Notes under the pieces: generated by a model
Database searches by the model: none
What the model was told of the DNA's origin: nothing
What the model saw: only the letters and a program-made list of their open reading frames with translations
Shown: in pieces, positions 45,101 through 56,632 of the stretch
Layout of the letters: each line of letters begins with the position of its first letter
How positions within the stretch are numbered: the stretch's first letter is position 1
Made by a program: the position numbers and the translations under genes
Source: Madurella fahalii
Taxonomy: Eukaryota; Ascomycota; Sordariomycetes; Sordariales
Assembly (NCBI GenBank): GCA_029876055.1
Contig: CM056878.1
Location: forward strand, 3,596,001-3,660,000
Direction: 5' to 3'
DNA: 64,000 nucleotides

Positions 45101-48100
45101 GGGGGTCCGCCTCGGCAGTTAGACACGGCCTTGCTCGACTCCCTTGCTGAGAGGTGCATGGACGTGCTAATGCAGGAGCACAACCTCCGCGTCTACTGCG
45201 TCTTGATCACAGCCCCCAACGCCCTGCCGAGGGTGCTCAAAAACGGCCGTCGGGAGATCGGCAACATGCTCTGCAGGAGGGAGTTTGATTTGGGCAACCT
45301 TCCATGCGTCCACGTCAAGTTTGCAGTGGAGCACGCCGTACTCAATCTACCTGTGGGCATCGACCCAGTGGGCGGCATTTGGTCGCCGCTAGCATCCAAC
45401 TCTCGGGCCGATGTTCTCTCCCCCGCGGACAAGCAGTACTCAGGCATTGACCGCAGGGAGGTGGTCATCGATGACCGAACATCTACCCCGCTCAACAACT
45501 TCTCGAGCATCACGGACCTCATTCAATGGCGAGTAGCCAGACAGCCTGAAGAGTTGGCGTTCTGCACCATCGACGGCCGTGGCAAAGAGGGCAAGGGCGT
45601 GAACTGGAAGAAGTTCGACATGAAGGTTGCGGCCGTCGCCGTCTATCTGAAGAACAAGGTGAAGCTCAGGGCTGGCGACCATGTCATTCTCATGTATACC
45701 CATTCCGAAGAGTTTATCTTCGCGGTCCACGCCTGCATCAACCTCGGCGTCATCGTTCTTCCCATCGCACCGATGGACCAAAACCGTCTTCCGGAAGACG
45801 TACCCGCCTTCCTACACCTGCTGTCAGACTTCCGGGTTAGAGCCGTCCTGGTGAACCAAGACGTGGACCATCTCCTAAAGATGAAGCCAGTCGCTCAGCA
45901 TATCAAACAGACGGCCCAGGTGCTCAAGGTGTCAATGCCAAGCGTGTACAACACGACCAAGCCCCCGAAGCAGAGCAGCGGCTTGCGCGACCTCGGCATC
46001 ACGATGGACCCTGTGTGGGTGCAGCCAGGGCATCCTGTCGTCATCTGGACTTACTGGACGCCTGACCAGCGGCGAGTGGCGGTCCAGCTCGGCCACGACA
46101 CGATTCTTGGCATGTGCAAGGTGCAAAAGGAAACGTGCCAGATGACCAGCTCTCGGCCGGTGCTAGGGTGTGTGAGGAGCACGACTGGCTTGGGCTTCAT
46201 TCACACGTGCCTGATGGGTATCTACATCGGCACGCCGACCTATCTCCTCTCGCCAGTCGAGTTTGCCCAGAATCCCGCCTCGCTCTTCCTAATCCTGTCC
46301 CGGTATAAGATTAAGGACACATATGCCACCCCTCAGATGCTCGACCACGCCATGAATATGATGCCGGGGAAGGGCTTCACGTTGCACGAGCTGAAGAACA
46401 TGATGATCTCGGCTGAAAGCCGGCCCCGTGTCGATGTCTTCCAAAAGGTCCGCATGCACTTTGCGGCGACGGGCCTTGACCGGACCGCCATCAACACCGT
46501 CTACTCGCATGTCTTGAATCCCATGGTTGCGTCGCGGTCGTACATGTGCATCGAACCAATCGAACTGTGGCTAGACCCGAAGGCTCTGCGACGCGGTCTT
46601 GTTTATGTGACGGACCCGGAACGAGACCCCAAGGCGCTGTTGGTTCAAGACTCGGGCATGGTGCCCGTCTCGACGCAGATCGCCATCGTCAATCCCGAGA
46701 GCCGGATGCTGTGTAATGACGGCGAGTACGGCGAGATCTGGGTGGACTCGGAAGCGTGCGTCAAATCATTTTACGGGTCAAAGGATCCGTTTGATGCCGA
46801 ACGGTTCGACGGGCGGACGGTCGAAGACCCGAGCATCCGGTATGTCCGCACTGGAGACCTTGGGTTCCTCCACAGCGTGCGAAGACCGATAGGGCCAGGG
46901 GGTGCGCTAGTCGACATGCAGGTGCTGTTTGTCTTGGGCAGCATCGGCGAAACGTTTGAGATCAACGGGCTCAGCCATTTCCCCATGGATATTGAGGCCT
47001 CTGTTGAGCGTTGCCACCGGAATATTGTGCCAGGCGGTTGGTAAGTACCGGATGCCCTCGACCATACCGCAGTTGATTTGGTCTAACATGCTGTCCTAGT
47101 GCCATATTCCAAGCTGGCGGCCTCGTGGTGGTGCTCGTCGAAGTAGCGCGCAAAGCCTACCTCGCATCGATCGTCCCCGTCATCGTCAACGCCATTCTCA
47201 ACGAGCACCAAATCGTAGTCGACATTGTCGCATTCGTCAACAAGGGCGACTTCCCTCGCAGTCGGCTGGGCGAGAAGCAGCGCGGCAAGATCCTCGCAGG
47301 CTGGGTCAGCCGCAAGATGCGCACCATGGCCCAATTCGCCATCAAGGATATGGACCGAGAAGCCTTGGGTGGCATGCCAGCTGCCTCGTCATCGGGCGAC
47401 CAAGCCGCCGCCGCCGCCGCCGACGTGCCTTCCTCGTCTGACTACCACCGCGCCAGCCTCAGTAGCTTCCGCAGCTCGAGCGGGCAAGGGCCCGGTCACG
47501 GAGGTGGTGGGGGGACCAGCTCCCTACGGAATGTGGAGCCAGCACCGCAAATCCTCGAGCAGCATGAGCTTGAACAACAGCAAGTACAGCACCAGGCGAT
47601 GGATGGCAACTTTGATCTGCCGGGCATGATACCACCGCTACCACCGCTACCACCGCAGCATCAGCAGCAGGAACAACCGCAACTAGGCCCCGTTGAAATG
47701 CCGGCAGATGAGCGAGAATTCGTGATGGATAACGACCAGACGCCGACGAAGAACTACCCACAACCGTCGCACTTCGGCGGTGGCGAGTTGGGCCATGACT
47801 ATGAGCTGCCTAATTTTGACCAGTTTGGGAGGGATAGCAGTGAAATGATGCCGGGGCCTCACACGCACGCGCAGCAGGGAGGGACGACGGGGTACATGTC
47901 GCAGCAGGCGCCGCAAATCCGGTTGCCTGGGGTGGATGGGAGGGAGTCGCTGGATGATTGGAATATGACGTTCAGGCCGGGGAGCAGCAGTGGGAACGGA
48001 AACGGGAATGGGGGTCCTGGCGGGCAAGGTCAGGGTGCTGGGGGGAACGATGATGACGACTGGACGAGGGACGCATACATGTCAATGAACCTGGCGGGGA

Positions 48101-48117
48101 CTTTGGGAGGGAAGTAA
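42134..48117 (+). CDS. DIP2: DIP2/CMR2-like protein with two adenylating-type domains
   Basis: Four exons (42134-42193, 42337-42359, 42487-47040, 47100-48117) give 1884 residues. The first two tiny exons encode LSPELQGRLDELERELEEG and DITQKGYQ, together with the start of exon 3 a DMAP1-binding domain. Two AMP-binding (fatty acyl-AMP ligase-like) domains follow, about residues 280-900 and 1060-1640. DIP2 proteins of fungi and animals control certain diacylglycerol species and membrane homeostasis. In the first domain the nucleotide loop reads EFSRAPTGDLRGVVLSH; in the second the equivalent region is WTYWTPDQRRVAVQLGH. Both depart from the usual acyl-CoA synthetase loop, as is common in this family. 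Later motifs GEIWVDSPSLSGG and YGEIWVDSEACVKSF, RTGDLGF and LEDRI-like text are conserved. The last 270 residues are Gly/Gln/Pro-rich and probably disordered. The 23 nt second exon is notable but fits the domain exactly. Confidence 0.93.
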
Positions 48118-49163
48118 GGCAGCTACGGTACTAACCCTTTGTAGCTGGGGGCTGTTTGTGGTTGTGTAGGTAGGTAAAGTTGTATTTAGTGAGGGAGGGG
48201 TGAGCGGTGGGAGGGTCAAATCCTCCCTTTTCTTTCTTCTGCTTTTTCTTTACTTCTTCTTCTTTTTCTTTTACTTCTTCTTCTTTTTGCAGTTTTGCTT
48301 GCTTAGAGGACTGCTTACGATCTGTCTGGATTAATGGCTGTTTTGGTATTTGGCCGTCACGTAGCGCGCGGCTGCATGATTTGCATTTGATGGTTACGGC
48401 TGGGGATAATAGCTTGATTGGTCCTGGAATGATTGTTGTCTTCGTGTTGGAAGACATGATTTGAGAATTTATCGTGGTTGGTACGGGCGCGTTTGATATG
48501 TGCTTCGAGCTCTGTGTGTCGTGGCTATTTCCTGATTCTAATTAATGCTACCAAGTGTAAGTCCCCTTTGAAACCATCAAGCCCCCAGACAGCAGTCGCA
48601 TGGTGTTCGGATAATGAGCTATTTCGGTTTTCAATGTCATGCTTGCGCTACGATCTTATCGGATTGCGTATAGTTCTAATCCTCCTCGGACGGGGATGCT
48701 CGCGTCATCCGTAAGACGGTCTTAGTCATCTAAACTGACCAACTCGAAAACTATCACGAGAGCCTCTTGGCATTGTCGTCGACTCGAGTCGTCCAACAAC
48801 GAAGAGGCGTAGCGAGGTGTGTTGGCTGATAAGATGGCGATGGACAAAATTGAAATCAAAAACCAGCTCGCAACCAAACCGACAAGCAACTGACGGCCAA
48901 CGTCTCAACCCGGCTTCAGCTGGTGGGTCATACGACGCGACAATGGGAACGTAGTTTTTGCCTGGACGGGCAAGCTCAATAAGCTCGGCATCCTGCAGTC
49001 TAGAGTCTGTGCAGCGGCGGCACAGCCAGGGCGTTTGTGGCCTCTCGTGGCACACCTCCAACCGCCGACCCGGGCATCTGGGGGCGGGATTTCGGCGAAT
49101 GGTTGCGGATTAGGAGGGCGCGCGTCCTGCACGCTACATTAGTGCTGAGAGAGATGGACCGCG

Positions 49164-49217
49164 GCGACGAGGGCGATGAGGGCGACGAGGGCGATGAGGG
49201 CGACGAGGGCGACGAGG
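49164..49217. repeat. Six-unit 9 bp minisatellite
   Basis: Six tandem copies of GCGACGAGG, of which copies 2 and 4 carry T for C at the fifth position. Confidence 0.9.
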
Positions 49218-49642
49218 GGGTACACCGAAGGGCATCGCCCGTGGCCCTTCCCGCGGCATTTCCCAGCGTCGTATCCGTCGTCGTCGAAATCTGAAAATGC
49301 AACCCGAACTTTGGTCTTTGCCCAGCCCCCGTTCCCAGCACAGCAGAGCCGGGTATTCCCACGGGTCGAGGTCAGATCTTGCCCTGTCTAGGCCGGGGGC
49401 TCTGGCTTGGGTTGCGACCTCACCGGCTGTGCCGCCGCACCCTGGCTCGGTTGCGCAGTTGCGGTGCAATGCAACTTAGGCCCCCCTCCACCCCGGGGGC
49501 TTGTCGCTTCGGCCGGCTTTTGTCTACCTTTTCCCCTCATCCAGCTTTGCGCATTCGCTTAGGGCTGTCGTGGCCAGAATATCCCGCCCGCTCCGAACAT
49601 CGACGGCGACGTGGCGGTTGAAGAAGGCACCGGGCACGACGG

Positions 49643-49702
49643 GAATCGAAACCGAAACCGATGCCGACGCCGAAATCGAAGTCGAAATCGAAATCGAATC
49701 GC
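49643..49702. repeat. GAAATC/GAAACC hexanucleotide tract
   Basis: About ten degenerate hexamers of the form GAAAYC, GATGCC or GACGCC end some 90 bases before the HET gene start. Confidence 0.8.
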
Positions 49703-49789
49703 AAGGCATCCGTCGAACGAATCATGGAGCGGTGCCTGAGCCTGAGCCCCGCATTCACAAGCGTCGTGAATGGCTCCTGAGCCCAGATC

Positions 49790-52700
49790 ATGGACTTTCT
49801 GCCACACCCCACATCCGGGGTCGAACCGTTAGACATTCCCTTCGTCGCCGACACGCCCTACGTCTTTGGCACCGATTTCTGGGACTTCCCAAAGAACCAT
49901 GGCTTCGGCGACCAGTGGGCGAGCCTGCCCGCGCCGCGCCTCGCATCGCTTGCCCAGTCGTGGCTCTACTTTGGCACCATATCCGAATTCCTCGGCAGGC
50001 CCGTCGACTACCGGGACTTCCAGCTGTCGCGCAATGTGTCGGCGAAGCCGCTGCTGCCGCTCCTGGATGACTGGATGGCCTCGCACGCCGTCGCTGCCAC
50101 GAACTTGGCGTCCCGGGATGGCAGCGGGACGGAAGACCGGAAGCAGGTGCTCCATGTGCACTATAGATTCCTCCACGCCGTTGTCCACCTGGCCGAGGAC
50201 TTTGAGAAGGTTTCGCAGAGCAACGTCAAGCCCATCCCGACCATCATCTTGTCCGTCAAGGTGCTTTGCATCACCCTGAGGAGCGTCCTGTGGGAGTTGG
50301 CTCACGATGACATTGACGAGACGCTCAGGCCGTGGCCGTCTGCTGCCGCTCGCCTGCGCCATGAGATCGTGCCCGCGGCCGACATGCCGGCGGGCCCAAG
50401 CCTGTTGCCCAGTGCGCAATTGATGTTGGATGTGCTGCGTCTGCGCGGCTGGTGCCCGTTCTACGCGCGCAAGGTCCTTACCTCATACAACTACGCAGTC
50501 GCCTACTACTTTACCCGCCTCTTCCGCACCTATTCCCCCGGTCTCAGCCACCAAGGATGCTCGGATGACGAGTGCGTCGCCGGCAATGCTGACATATTCA
50601 GTTACGTGCCGAAGCACTCGCGCTACGGTTGCCAGTGCCAGCCCAAGTCAGCCCCGATGGACCAGATCCGCGCCGTTATCGAGGAAGGCGGCATCCCCCT
50701 AATCCGACTGCGGGGATCTTCCAAGACGGGCGTCAGAATGGAAGTCGTGAGAATGACCGCCCGAACCCGCTTCGTCGTTGTTTCCCACGTCTGGTCCGAT
50801 GGGATCGGAAATGCGAACGCCAACTCGCTACCCGAGTGCCAACTTCGGCGCCTACATGCGCACATCAGCAAACTCAAGCCCCTGAAAAATGACCAGGACC
50901 CCGACTTCAACCTATTGAGTTCGCTGGATTCAGGATTCCAGACGGCGAGGGCACGGCGACCAAAGTATTTGTGGATTGACGCTCTATGTATGCCACCCGG
51001 AGGTCCTACGGCCTTCCTGAGGCTTCGAGCCATCAACAAGCTGCCCGCTGTATACCACGCGGCGGACCGGGTCTTGGTCTTGGACTCAACGCTGGAGCAA
51101 ATGTCAGTGCTGGACTCGGACCCCCTCGAGCAGTTTGCGCGGTTGGCTGTGAGCCCTTGGATGGGAAGGTGCTGGACATTTCAAGAGGCAGCGCTAGCCA
51201 CGACGTGCGAGGTCCAATGCGCCGATGGCACTTTTAATGCCCTTGCACCACAGCTCAAACGACCCTATGCAGAGGCCCGTCGGCGGAGAGCGTCTTGGCT
51301 AGAATCGCTGACCCTCCCAGCAACATGGACGAGCAAGATATTAGCGCCGAAATCGCACACCGAACCAGTACGGTTACTGAAAGGCGGCTCGAAAATGACT
51401 TCCGATATCAGCACCGCCATGATCACGAGCCTGGCCCGGTCTATTTGTCAAGAGTTTCGGTCGGCGTTTGCCAACGGCGTCAAACCCAGCAAGACGGCTT
51501 ACGGCGCGGGAACCCTCGCTCCGGATTTCTGCACCCTGTTTGTCCAGATATGGAACGAGATGAGCAAAAGGTCCACGACGGTTCCGGGCGATATGCACAT
51601 CATTATGGCGGCGCTCCTTGGCTTCAACACGGAACCGTTGATGAAACTTGCCAAATCGGCAGAGCGCATGTCGTGCATTTTACGGAGTATGGATGGGATC
51701 CCCATGTCCCTTTTCTTCAACCTTGAAGGACCGAGGCACAACCCGACGAAAAACCACCGGGACCGCTGGGTGCCGCTATATCCTTCAAGACAGAGACTGA
51801 CCTTTGGGTCGACGTTTACCAATCTTCGGTCCATCAACTCGGACTTGTACTTACCTAATAACAGCGTGAGCCGAACCAAGGTGGCAGTGCTCGTCTGTAC
51901 CGGCGAGGCTGACTCGTTTTCGAGCTGCACTTTCACGCTTCGAGATACGTCCTCTAGAGAGCAGTACTCTGTGGTGGTCCACCGGGAAGAGGGGGAGGCG
52001 GATGCATTCGCGACCCCAGAGATCGGCCCATACTGCGTCGTCATCCAGCTGGACACCGAACTCGGCTGCAGGCCAGAAGGCCACATCGACGGGCTGGGAA
52101 CAGCGCCCAAGACCTACGCAGGCGCGCTATTCCGCGTCCGTCGCGTCGTGACGAACGTCAGGAAGCTCTACTACCATAACTTAGATACAGAATACGAGAA
52201 TTCGTTTGAACTGGTCGAGGAGGAAGAATACGGCGCCAAGGACTTCGAGACGGCAAGCAAGGACACTGCCGAGTATCTCGACGGAAACCTAGGATCAGCC
52301 TTTGCCCGACACCACCACGGGATCCTACGAACAGTATATGATTGCCCCTTAACAGTCTCCTATCTCCCAGCCGTCGCCCGCATCGCCACTCCGACTTTCA
52401 CCTCACCCGAAAAGACGCCAACCTTAACCGCCCAACCACTCCCCGAGACCTGGCAAGTGATTATTGAACGAGGTTCGTCTTTTTTTTTCTCTTTTTCTTT
52501 TTCTTTCTTTTTTTTTTGTTCCCTTTTCCCGTCCCCTTTTTCTTCTAATAATAATATCATCATCAATCATCAACCCCCCAAAGCTTTCTGACCCTCCTCT
52601 GCAAAATCCAGAACCACCCACCTACCCAATCCCGCTACCCAGCCGGCCGGCCTACACGGAAGCGCTCACGCCGGTGTCGTCGTACCTCCTGGTCACGGCG

Positions 52701-53446
52701 CTCGACGGGCTGGTGGCGTCGGGGTGCGTGGGGCTCGCCATCGCGCTGTGTGCCACGCTGTTCCCCGCGCTGTCGGCCCTCTCGCGCGCCGCCGTCCTCG
52801 CCAAGCTCGCCCTGCACGCCCTCTTCCTCGCCCAGCTCTTCGTCCTCGCCGGCAGCGTCGAGGTCCGCCTCGTCTGGGACCTCGCCCACCTCGCCCTCGT
52901 CACCCTCTACGCCCTCTCCCGCGCCGCCCCCCCGGCGCCGCCCCCGGCGCCGTCGGCGTCGCCGCCATGGACGTCCTCGACTGGGCCTTTGTCGGCTTCG
53001 CTGCCGCCGGCCACGCCCTCGACTTCGCCGCGAGGGTCGCCATCCGCGCCGCCGTCGTGCCCCGCCTGTTTGAGAAGTACCTGGAGAGCTTTGAAGGCGG
53101 GGATGCCGCCCTTATTATGCAGCGGCGGCGGCGGCGGGGGATTGGGAGGTGGCTTGCCGGGGCGAGGGGCAGCTTGGCGAGGGTGTTTGGGCTTGGGTTT
53201 GGGCTGGGAGGCCGGGCCGGGGGGATTAGGCGGCGGAGGTGGAGACGGAGGAGGAAAGGGGGGAGGGGGTATGAATTTGCGGGACAGGTTCTCCATCAGG
53301 ATCACGACCCCGATCAGGATCAGGATGTTCACGACGGGATGAGAATGGAAACCGGCATGGGCATGGGCATGGGCATGGGGATCGGGGCAAAAGGGTATGG
53401 CCGGTCGGAGCAGCATTTACTGGGGGACATGGAGCGCCTGGTTTAG
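49790..53446 (+). CDS. HET-domain protein with hydrophobic C-terminal module, frame break
   Basis: Exon 1 (49790-52472) has 894 codons; a 139 nt T-rich intron (GTTCGT..TCCAG) joins it to exon 2 from 52612. HET proteins act in non-self recognition between fungal individuals and related cell-death responses. The HET core is at about residues 322-470: RFVVVSHVWSDG, PKYLWIDALCM, YHAADRVLVLD, SPWMGRCWTFQEAALA. The N-terminal 320 residues include a Cys/His-containing stretch CSDDECVAGN and YGCQCQ. Exon 2 codes for two or three hydrophobic helices (SSYLLVTALDGLVASGC, AKLALHALFLAQLFVLAG). After the C7 run at 52927-52933 the protein-like frame shifts: the first frame continues in low-complexity sequence to a stop at 53342, while a neighbouring frame reads DVLDWAFVGFAAAGHALDFA and ends at 53446. 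No AG acceptor lies between 52863 and 53031, so an intron cannot explain this. An indel, real or from assembly, is likely. Confidence 0.8.
52927..52933 (+). other. C7 run, probable single-base indel site
   Basis: The reading frame that encodes membrane helices up to ALSRAAP and the frame that encodes MDVLDWAFVGF beyond this run differ by one base. One more C would put both in one frame. Confidence 0.6.
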
Positions 53447-54319
53447 GGACGGATACACGGTGCACGGCCAGGATGGGAGGGCGTATTGTCTTACAGGGCG
53501 CTAGAATTGGGCTGGCTGGTGGTGTATAACGGTGCAGTAAAATAATGTCTGTTTCAAGCTTGTCGAGCACAAAAATCGCAGCAATAAGATATCAGCGGTC
53601 AAATCGCATTGCAGAACACTCGGACAAGTGCAAACCGTGCAAGAATTAACGACTGTATTTTTTTCGTCGCTACCCTAGCGCGTCGATGCAGGTAGTTCGT
53701 GTGTAGCGACCTGGTAGGTAGGTGGTGTCTCTGTTGGAATGTGTATCCTGTGTGCTGTGCTTCCCCAGGCAATGCCATGCCAATGCATGCAAAAAAAGTA
53801 TGTGACTGTGGTATGTGACAAGATGATGGCAAAACATCATCATCGAACAATAAACAACAACAAGTGGGGACTTGTGGGAAAAATAAATGCAATCTAGTGC
53901 TGAAAGGGAAACAGAAACGCAAAACACCGCAACATGGATATATCCCCCTCTCGCTTGCTTTCCTTTCCCACCCCCCAACCGCGCAATCGTTTCTTCTTTC
54001 CATTCATCCCTTCGTTGTACCGTCGAACCATTGCTGTTTTGTCCGTGACCTCGCTTCTCGTGCAGTTCGTCCGTCGCCGGACAAACGACGTCGAGTTCAA
54101 CGCGCTCATTATCAAATCATCTCCCCTCTTCTCGTTAAAGGCGTGATCGGCGGTGATAGCGCCGGGCCGAGGGAGTGTTCGGTTATGTGATGGCGTGTCG
54201 TGTCCTGGATATAAGTTTCCTTCCCTTGTTTAGGTTTCGCTCAGCAAGTTTGTTTGCTGGTTAGCCGCCGTCTGCGCCCATCGGAAAACTGACATCAGGC
54301 GGGGAGTGTCGAACCGTCC
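53447..54319. other. Convergent 3' region
   Basis: Between the end of the HET gene and the end of the coiled-coil membrane-protein gene. It is AT-richer than the flanking exons and has no convincing coding frame. Confidence 0.55.
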
Positions 54320-56632
54320 TCACGCCCAGCCCAGAGTCTCCAGCGTCGTCTTGGACTCGAGGCCACTCAAGCCCGCCACGCCCAGCGCCCTGACCTGACT
54401 GCTCCCCCTCAGCGCCGCCAGACCTTGCGATATCTTCCAGCCCTCTTCCTCCCCAATGATGAATAGATACCTCTTCCCCTCCTGATCGCGGATCGTCGCT
54501 CTCAGGACGTGCAGCCCCTTGCCCTTCTCACCGGCGCCTGAGCCTCCAGACCCGCCATTCTTGCAACCTCCGGTGCACGCCCTCCCAAATTCATCGATAT
54601 ACTGCACCGCCTCTTCGCCGATGAATGTCTTGGTTGCGCCGCGCTCGGCCGCCCTCCGCGCAGCCGTCGGCATGGTCTTGAAAAACGGATGATTCGTCGG
54701 CACCGAGCCGGGCGGGTTCGTCCCCACGCTGTTGGCCGCGTGCGTCGGGCACCAGACCTCGACTAGCTTAATCGTCCACGCCTTGATGTCCCACTCGCGC
54801 TGGGCAACGCCACGCACGTCGTCGTCGACAAAGAGGCCTGCCGACGTGATGCGCAGGATGAGGCCGTCCGTGACAGATCCCACGCCCGAGATGAGTTGCG
54901 ACGCGGGGGTTTTGGAGAACTGGTTCAGAAAGCCGTACACAGCCTTGATGATGATCTTTTGGGGGTCGTTTGTCGTATACGGCCCGCGCATGGACGGCGG
55001 GGGGGTGGTGCGCGCCGTCGAGGCTGATGGTGCCCAGGAGGACTCGGAGAAATCTGAGACGGATTTCTTGCGGGGGGTTGGCTTTTTGGGCGTGTCGTAG
55101 GGGCGGTACGAGTAGGTGTCTTCCGTGCCGGTGGCGGATGCGGTAGGTTTCGGTTTTGTCGACGAGGGAGTGGGCTTGGTCGGGGAGGGTTTGGGCGTGG
55201 AGGGCTTGGTAGGAGATGGCGGCGCCGGAGAGGCTGGCTTGGGGGTGGACGGCGCCGATGTGGCGGACGGAGCCACGCTCGGCGGCTTTCCGTTGGGCCA
55301 CATGCTTGTCTTCTCTCCGACCGAAGAGAACGCGTAGGTGCTTCCCTTTCGCGCATTCTGCTCTCTTTCTTTTTCCTTTTCCTTTTCCTTTTCCCTTTCC
55401 CTTTCCTTCTCTTCGGCTTCCTTGCGGAGCCGGGCTGCTCGCTCTTCTCGCTCTTTGCGCTCCCTTGCCTCCTTGGCTTCCCGCTCTCGCGCCGCTTGCC
55501 GCTCCCTCTCGGCTCGTGACCGGGCCTCTTCCCGCTTTCGAGCCTCTTCTTTTAGCCTGGCTTCCCGTTCCCTGGCCTCTCGTTCTCGCGCCTCTCGCTC
55601 TTTTGCCTCCTGTTCGGCCTTTTCCCGCAACTCCCTCTCAACTTTTTCCCGTAGTTCCTTTTCGAGGCGTTCCCTCTCCCTCGCTTCCTGCTCTTTCCGC
55701 AATTTCTCCTTGATCTCGCGCTCGCGGGCCTCCTTCTCCCGTCTCTCGCGTTCTTTGGCCTCCCGTTCACGCAGCTCGCGTAACCGGCGGGCGGCTTCCT
55801 CCTTCCGTTTGGCTTCCGCCTCCCTGGCCTTGCGCTCCTCCTCCCTTTTTCTGGTTTCTTCTCTTGCTTTTTCCCAGGCACCCTTAGCCTCCGTCTTCGC
55901 CGAACTCGTCTGGGGAGGAGGGGACTGAGGAGGAGGAGGCGGAGCTTGCGGTTGCGGAGCCGGCTTTGGCTCCTCACGTCGCGGCTCCTGTGGTTTTGAC
56001 TGGGGCTCTGGTGGAGACTGAGCCTGAGGCCGAGACTGAGACTGCGGTTGTGGTCGCGGTGGCGGCGCCGATTGTTCTTGCCAGGATTGATAGTGACCTC
56101 CGCCGTCTCTCGGCGTCTCATGTTGCGGAGGCGGTGGGGGAGATTGCGGGGGCGGTGCTTGGTTCGGAGGAGAGCCGTTCGGCGGTGCGTTGTACCACGA
56201 CCCTGAACCCCCGTAGCCTCCATTTGGCTTTTGTTGGTCGCCGGACTTATCGCCGCCGCCGCCGCCGCCGCCGTTGTTCCGCGCAAACGGCTCATGCTGA
56301 GTGCGGCCCAGAAGGAAAGCGCCAACGCCGACACCTCCCACCACGAGAGCACCAAGGAGCGGCCAAAACCAACCAGCGGTACTTGATGGGCCCGGACCGG
56401 CAGAGGCGTCTCGGAGCACGAGAAGTGTCATTAAGAATGTCGTGGCGCTGACGGCGCCGGCTATGAAGCTGTTCCATGTCGGCTTTAACGACGGCAGGTA
56501 GAGAAATCCGGCACCGGCCGAGTGTTCGGGGATGATGAAGATGTCGTATTTCCCTGGTGGGAGACCGGCGCCACTCGCCGTTGTCCTCGGATTGTCCCCA
56601 TGCGGCGGCGGGGGCGGCGGTGGCTGGCTCAT
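54320..56632 (-). CDS. Pro-rich membrane protein with long charged coiled coil
   Basis: A single exon of 770 residues; the family is not recognised by function. Residues 1-25 contain a run of seven prolines. A conserved-looking block follows (KYDIFIIPEHSAGAGFLYLPSLKPTW as two halves), then two transmembrane segments at about residues 52-71 and 85-108. A Gly/Asn/Pro-rich linker leads to a very long Arg/Glu/Lys/Ala-rich helix (about residues 250-430) with repeated EREAREREAR-type heptads, a predicted coiled coil. A Pro/Ser/Thr-rich stretch follows, and a folded C-terminal domain of about 190 residues (IIIKAVYGFLNQFSKTPASQ, LRITSAGLFVDDDVRG, YLFIIGEEEGWKISQGLAALRGS). The layout suggests a membrane-anchored scaffold with a cytosolic rod. 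The GC-rich codon use and uninterrupted frame support a real gene. Confidence 0.8.
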   Translation of the reverse strand: MSQPPPPPPPHGDNPRTTASGAGLPPGKYDIFIIPEHSAGAGFLYLPSLKPTWNSFIAGAVSATTFLMTLLVLRDASAGPGPSSTAGWFWPLLGALVVGGVGVGAFLLGRTQHEPFARNNGGGGGGGDKSGDQQKPNGGYGGSGSWYNAPPNGSPPNQAPPPQSPPPPPQHETPRDGGGHYQSWQEQSAPPPRPQPQSQSRPQAQSPPEPQSKPQEPRREEPKPAPQPQAPPPPPQSPPPQTSSAKTEAKGAWEKAREETRKREEERKAREAEAKRKEEAARRLRELREREAKERERREKEAREREIKEKLRKEQEARERERLEKELREKVERELREKAEQEAKEREAREREAREREARLKEEARKREEARSRAERERQAAREREAKEARERKEREERAARLRKEAEEKEREREKEKEKEKEREQNARKGSTYAFSSVGEKTSMWPNGKPPSVAPSATSAPSTPKPASPAPPSPTKPSTPKPSPTKPTPSSTKPKPTASATGTEDTYSYRPYDTPKKPTPRKKSVSDFSESSWAPSASTARTTPPPSMRGPYTTNDPQKIIIKAVYGFLNQFSKTPASQLISGVGSVTDGLILRITSAGLFVDDDVRGVAQREWDIKAWTIKLVEVWCPTHAANSVGTNPPGSVPTNHPFFKTMPTAARRAAERGATKTFIGEEAVQYIDEFGRACTGGCKNGGSGGSGAGEKGKGLHVLRATIRDQEGKRYLFIIGEEEGWKISQGLAALRGSSQVRALGVAGLSGLESKTTLETLGWA

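Larger units (their letters stand above)
48118..49789. other. 1.7 kb upstream of the HET gene with two simple-repeat tracts
   Basis: The first 350 bases are the DIP2 3' region, T-rich near 48230-48300. The part from about 49100 contains a six-unit 9 bp repeat (49164-49217) and a hexanucleotide tract (49643-49702) close to the start at 49790. Open frames through these tracts give Asp-Glu-Gly or Glu-Ile repeats and no domain, so no gene is called. Confidence 0.5.

Noticed and set aside
49037..49294. Small plus-strand frame with Asp-Glu-Gly repeats
   Set aside because: The repeat is an artefact of the 9 bp minisatellite; no conserved flank or splice structure supports a gene.
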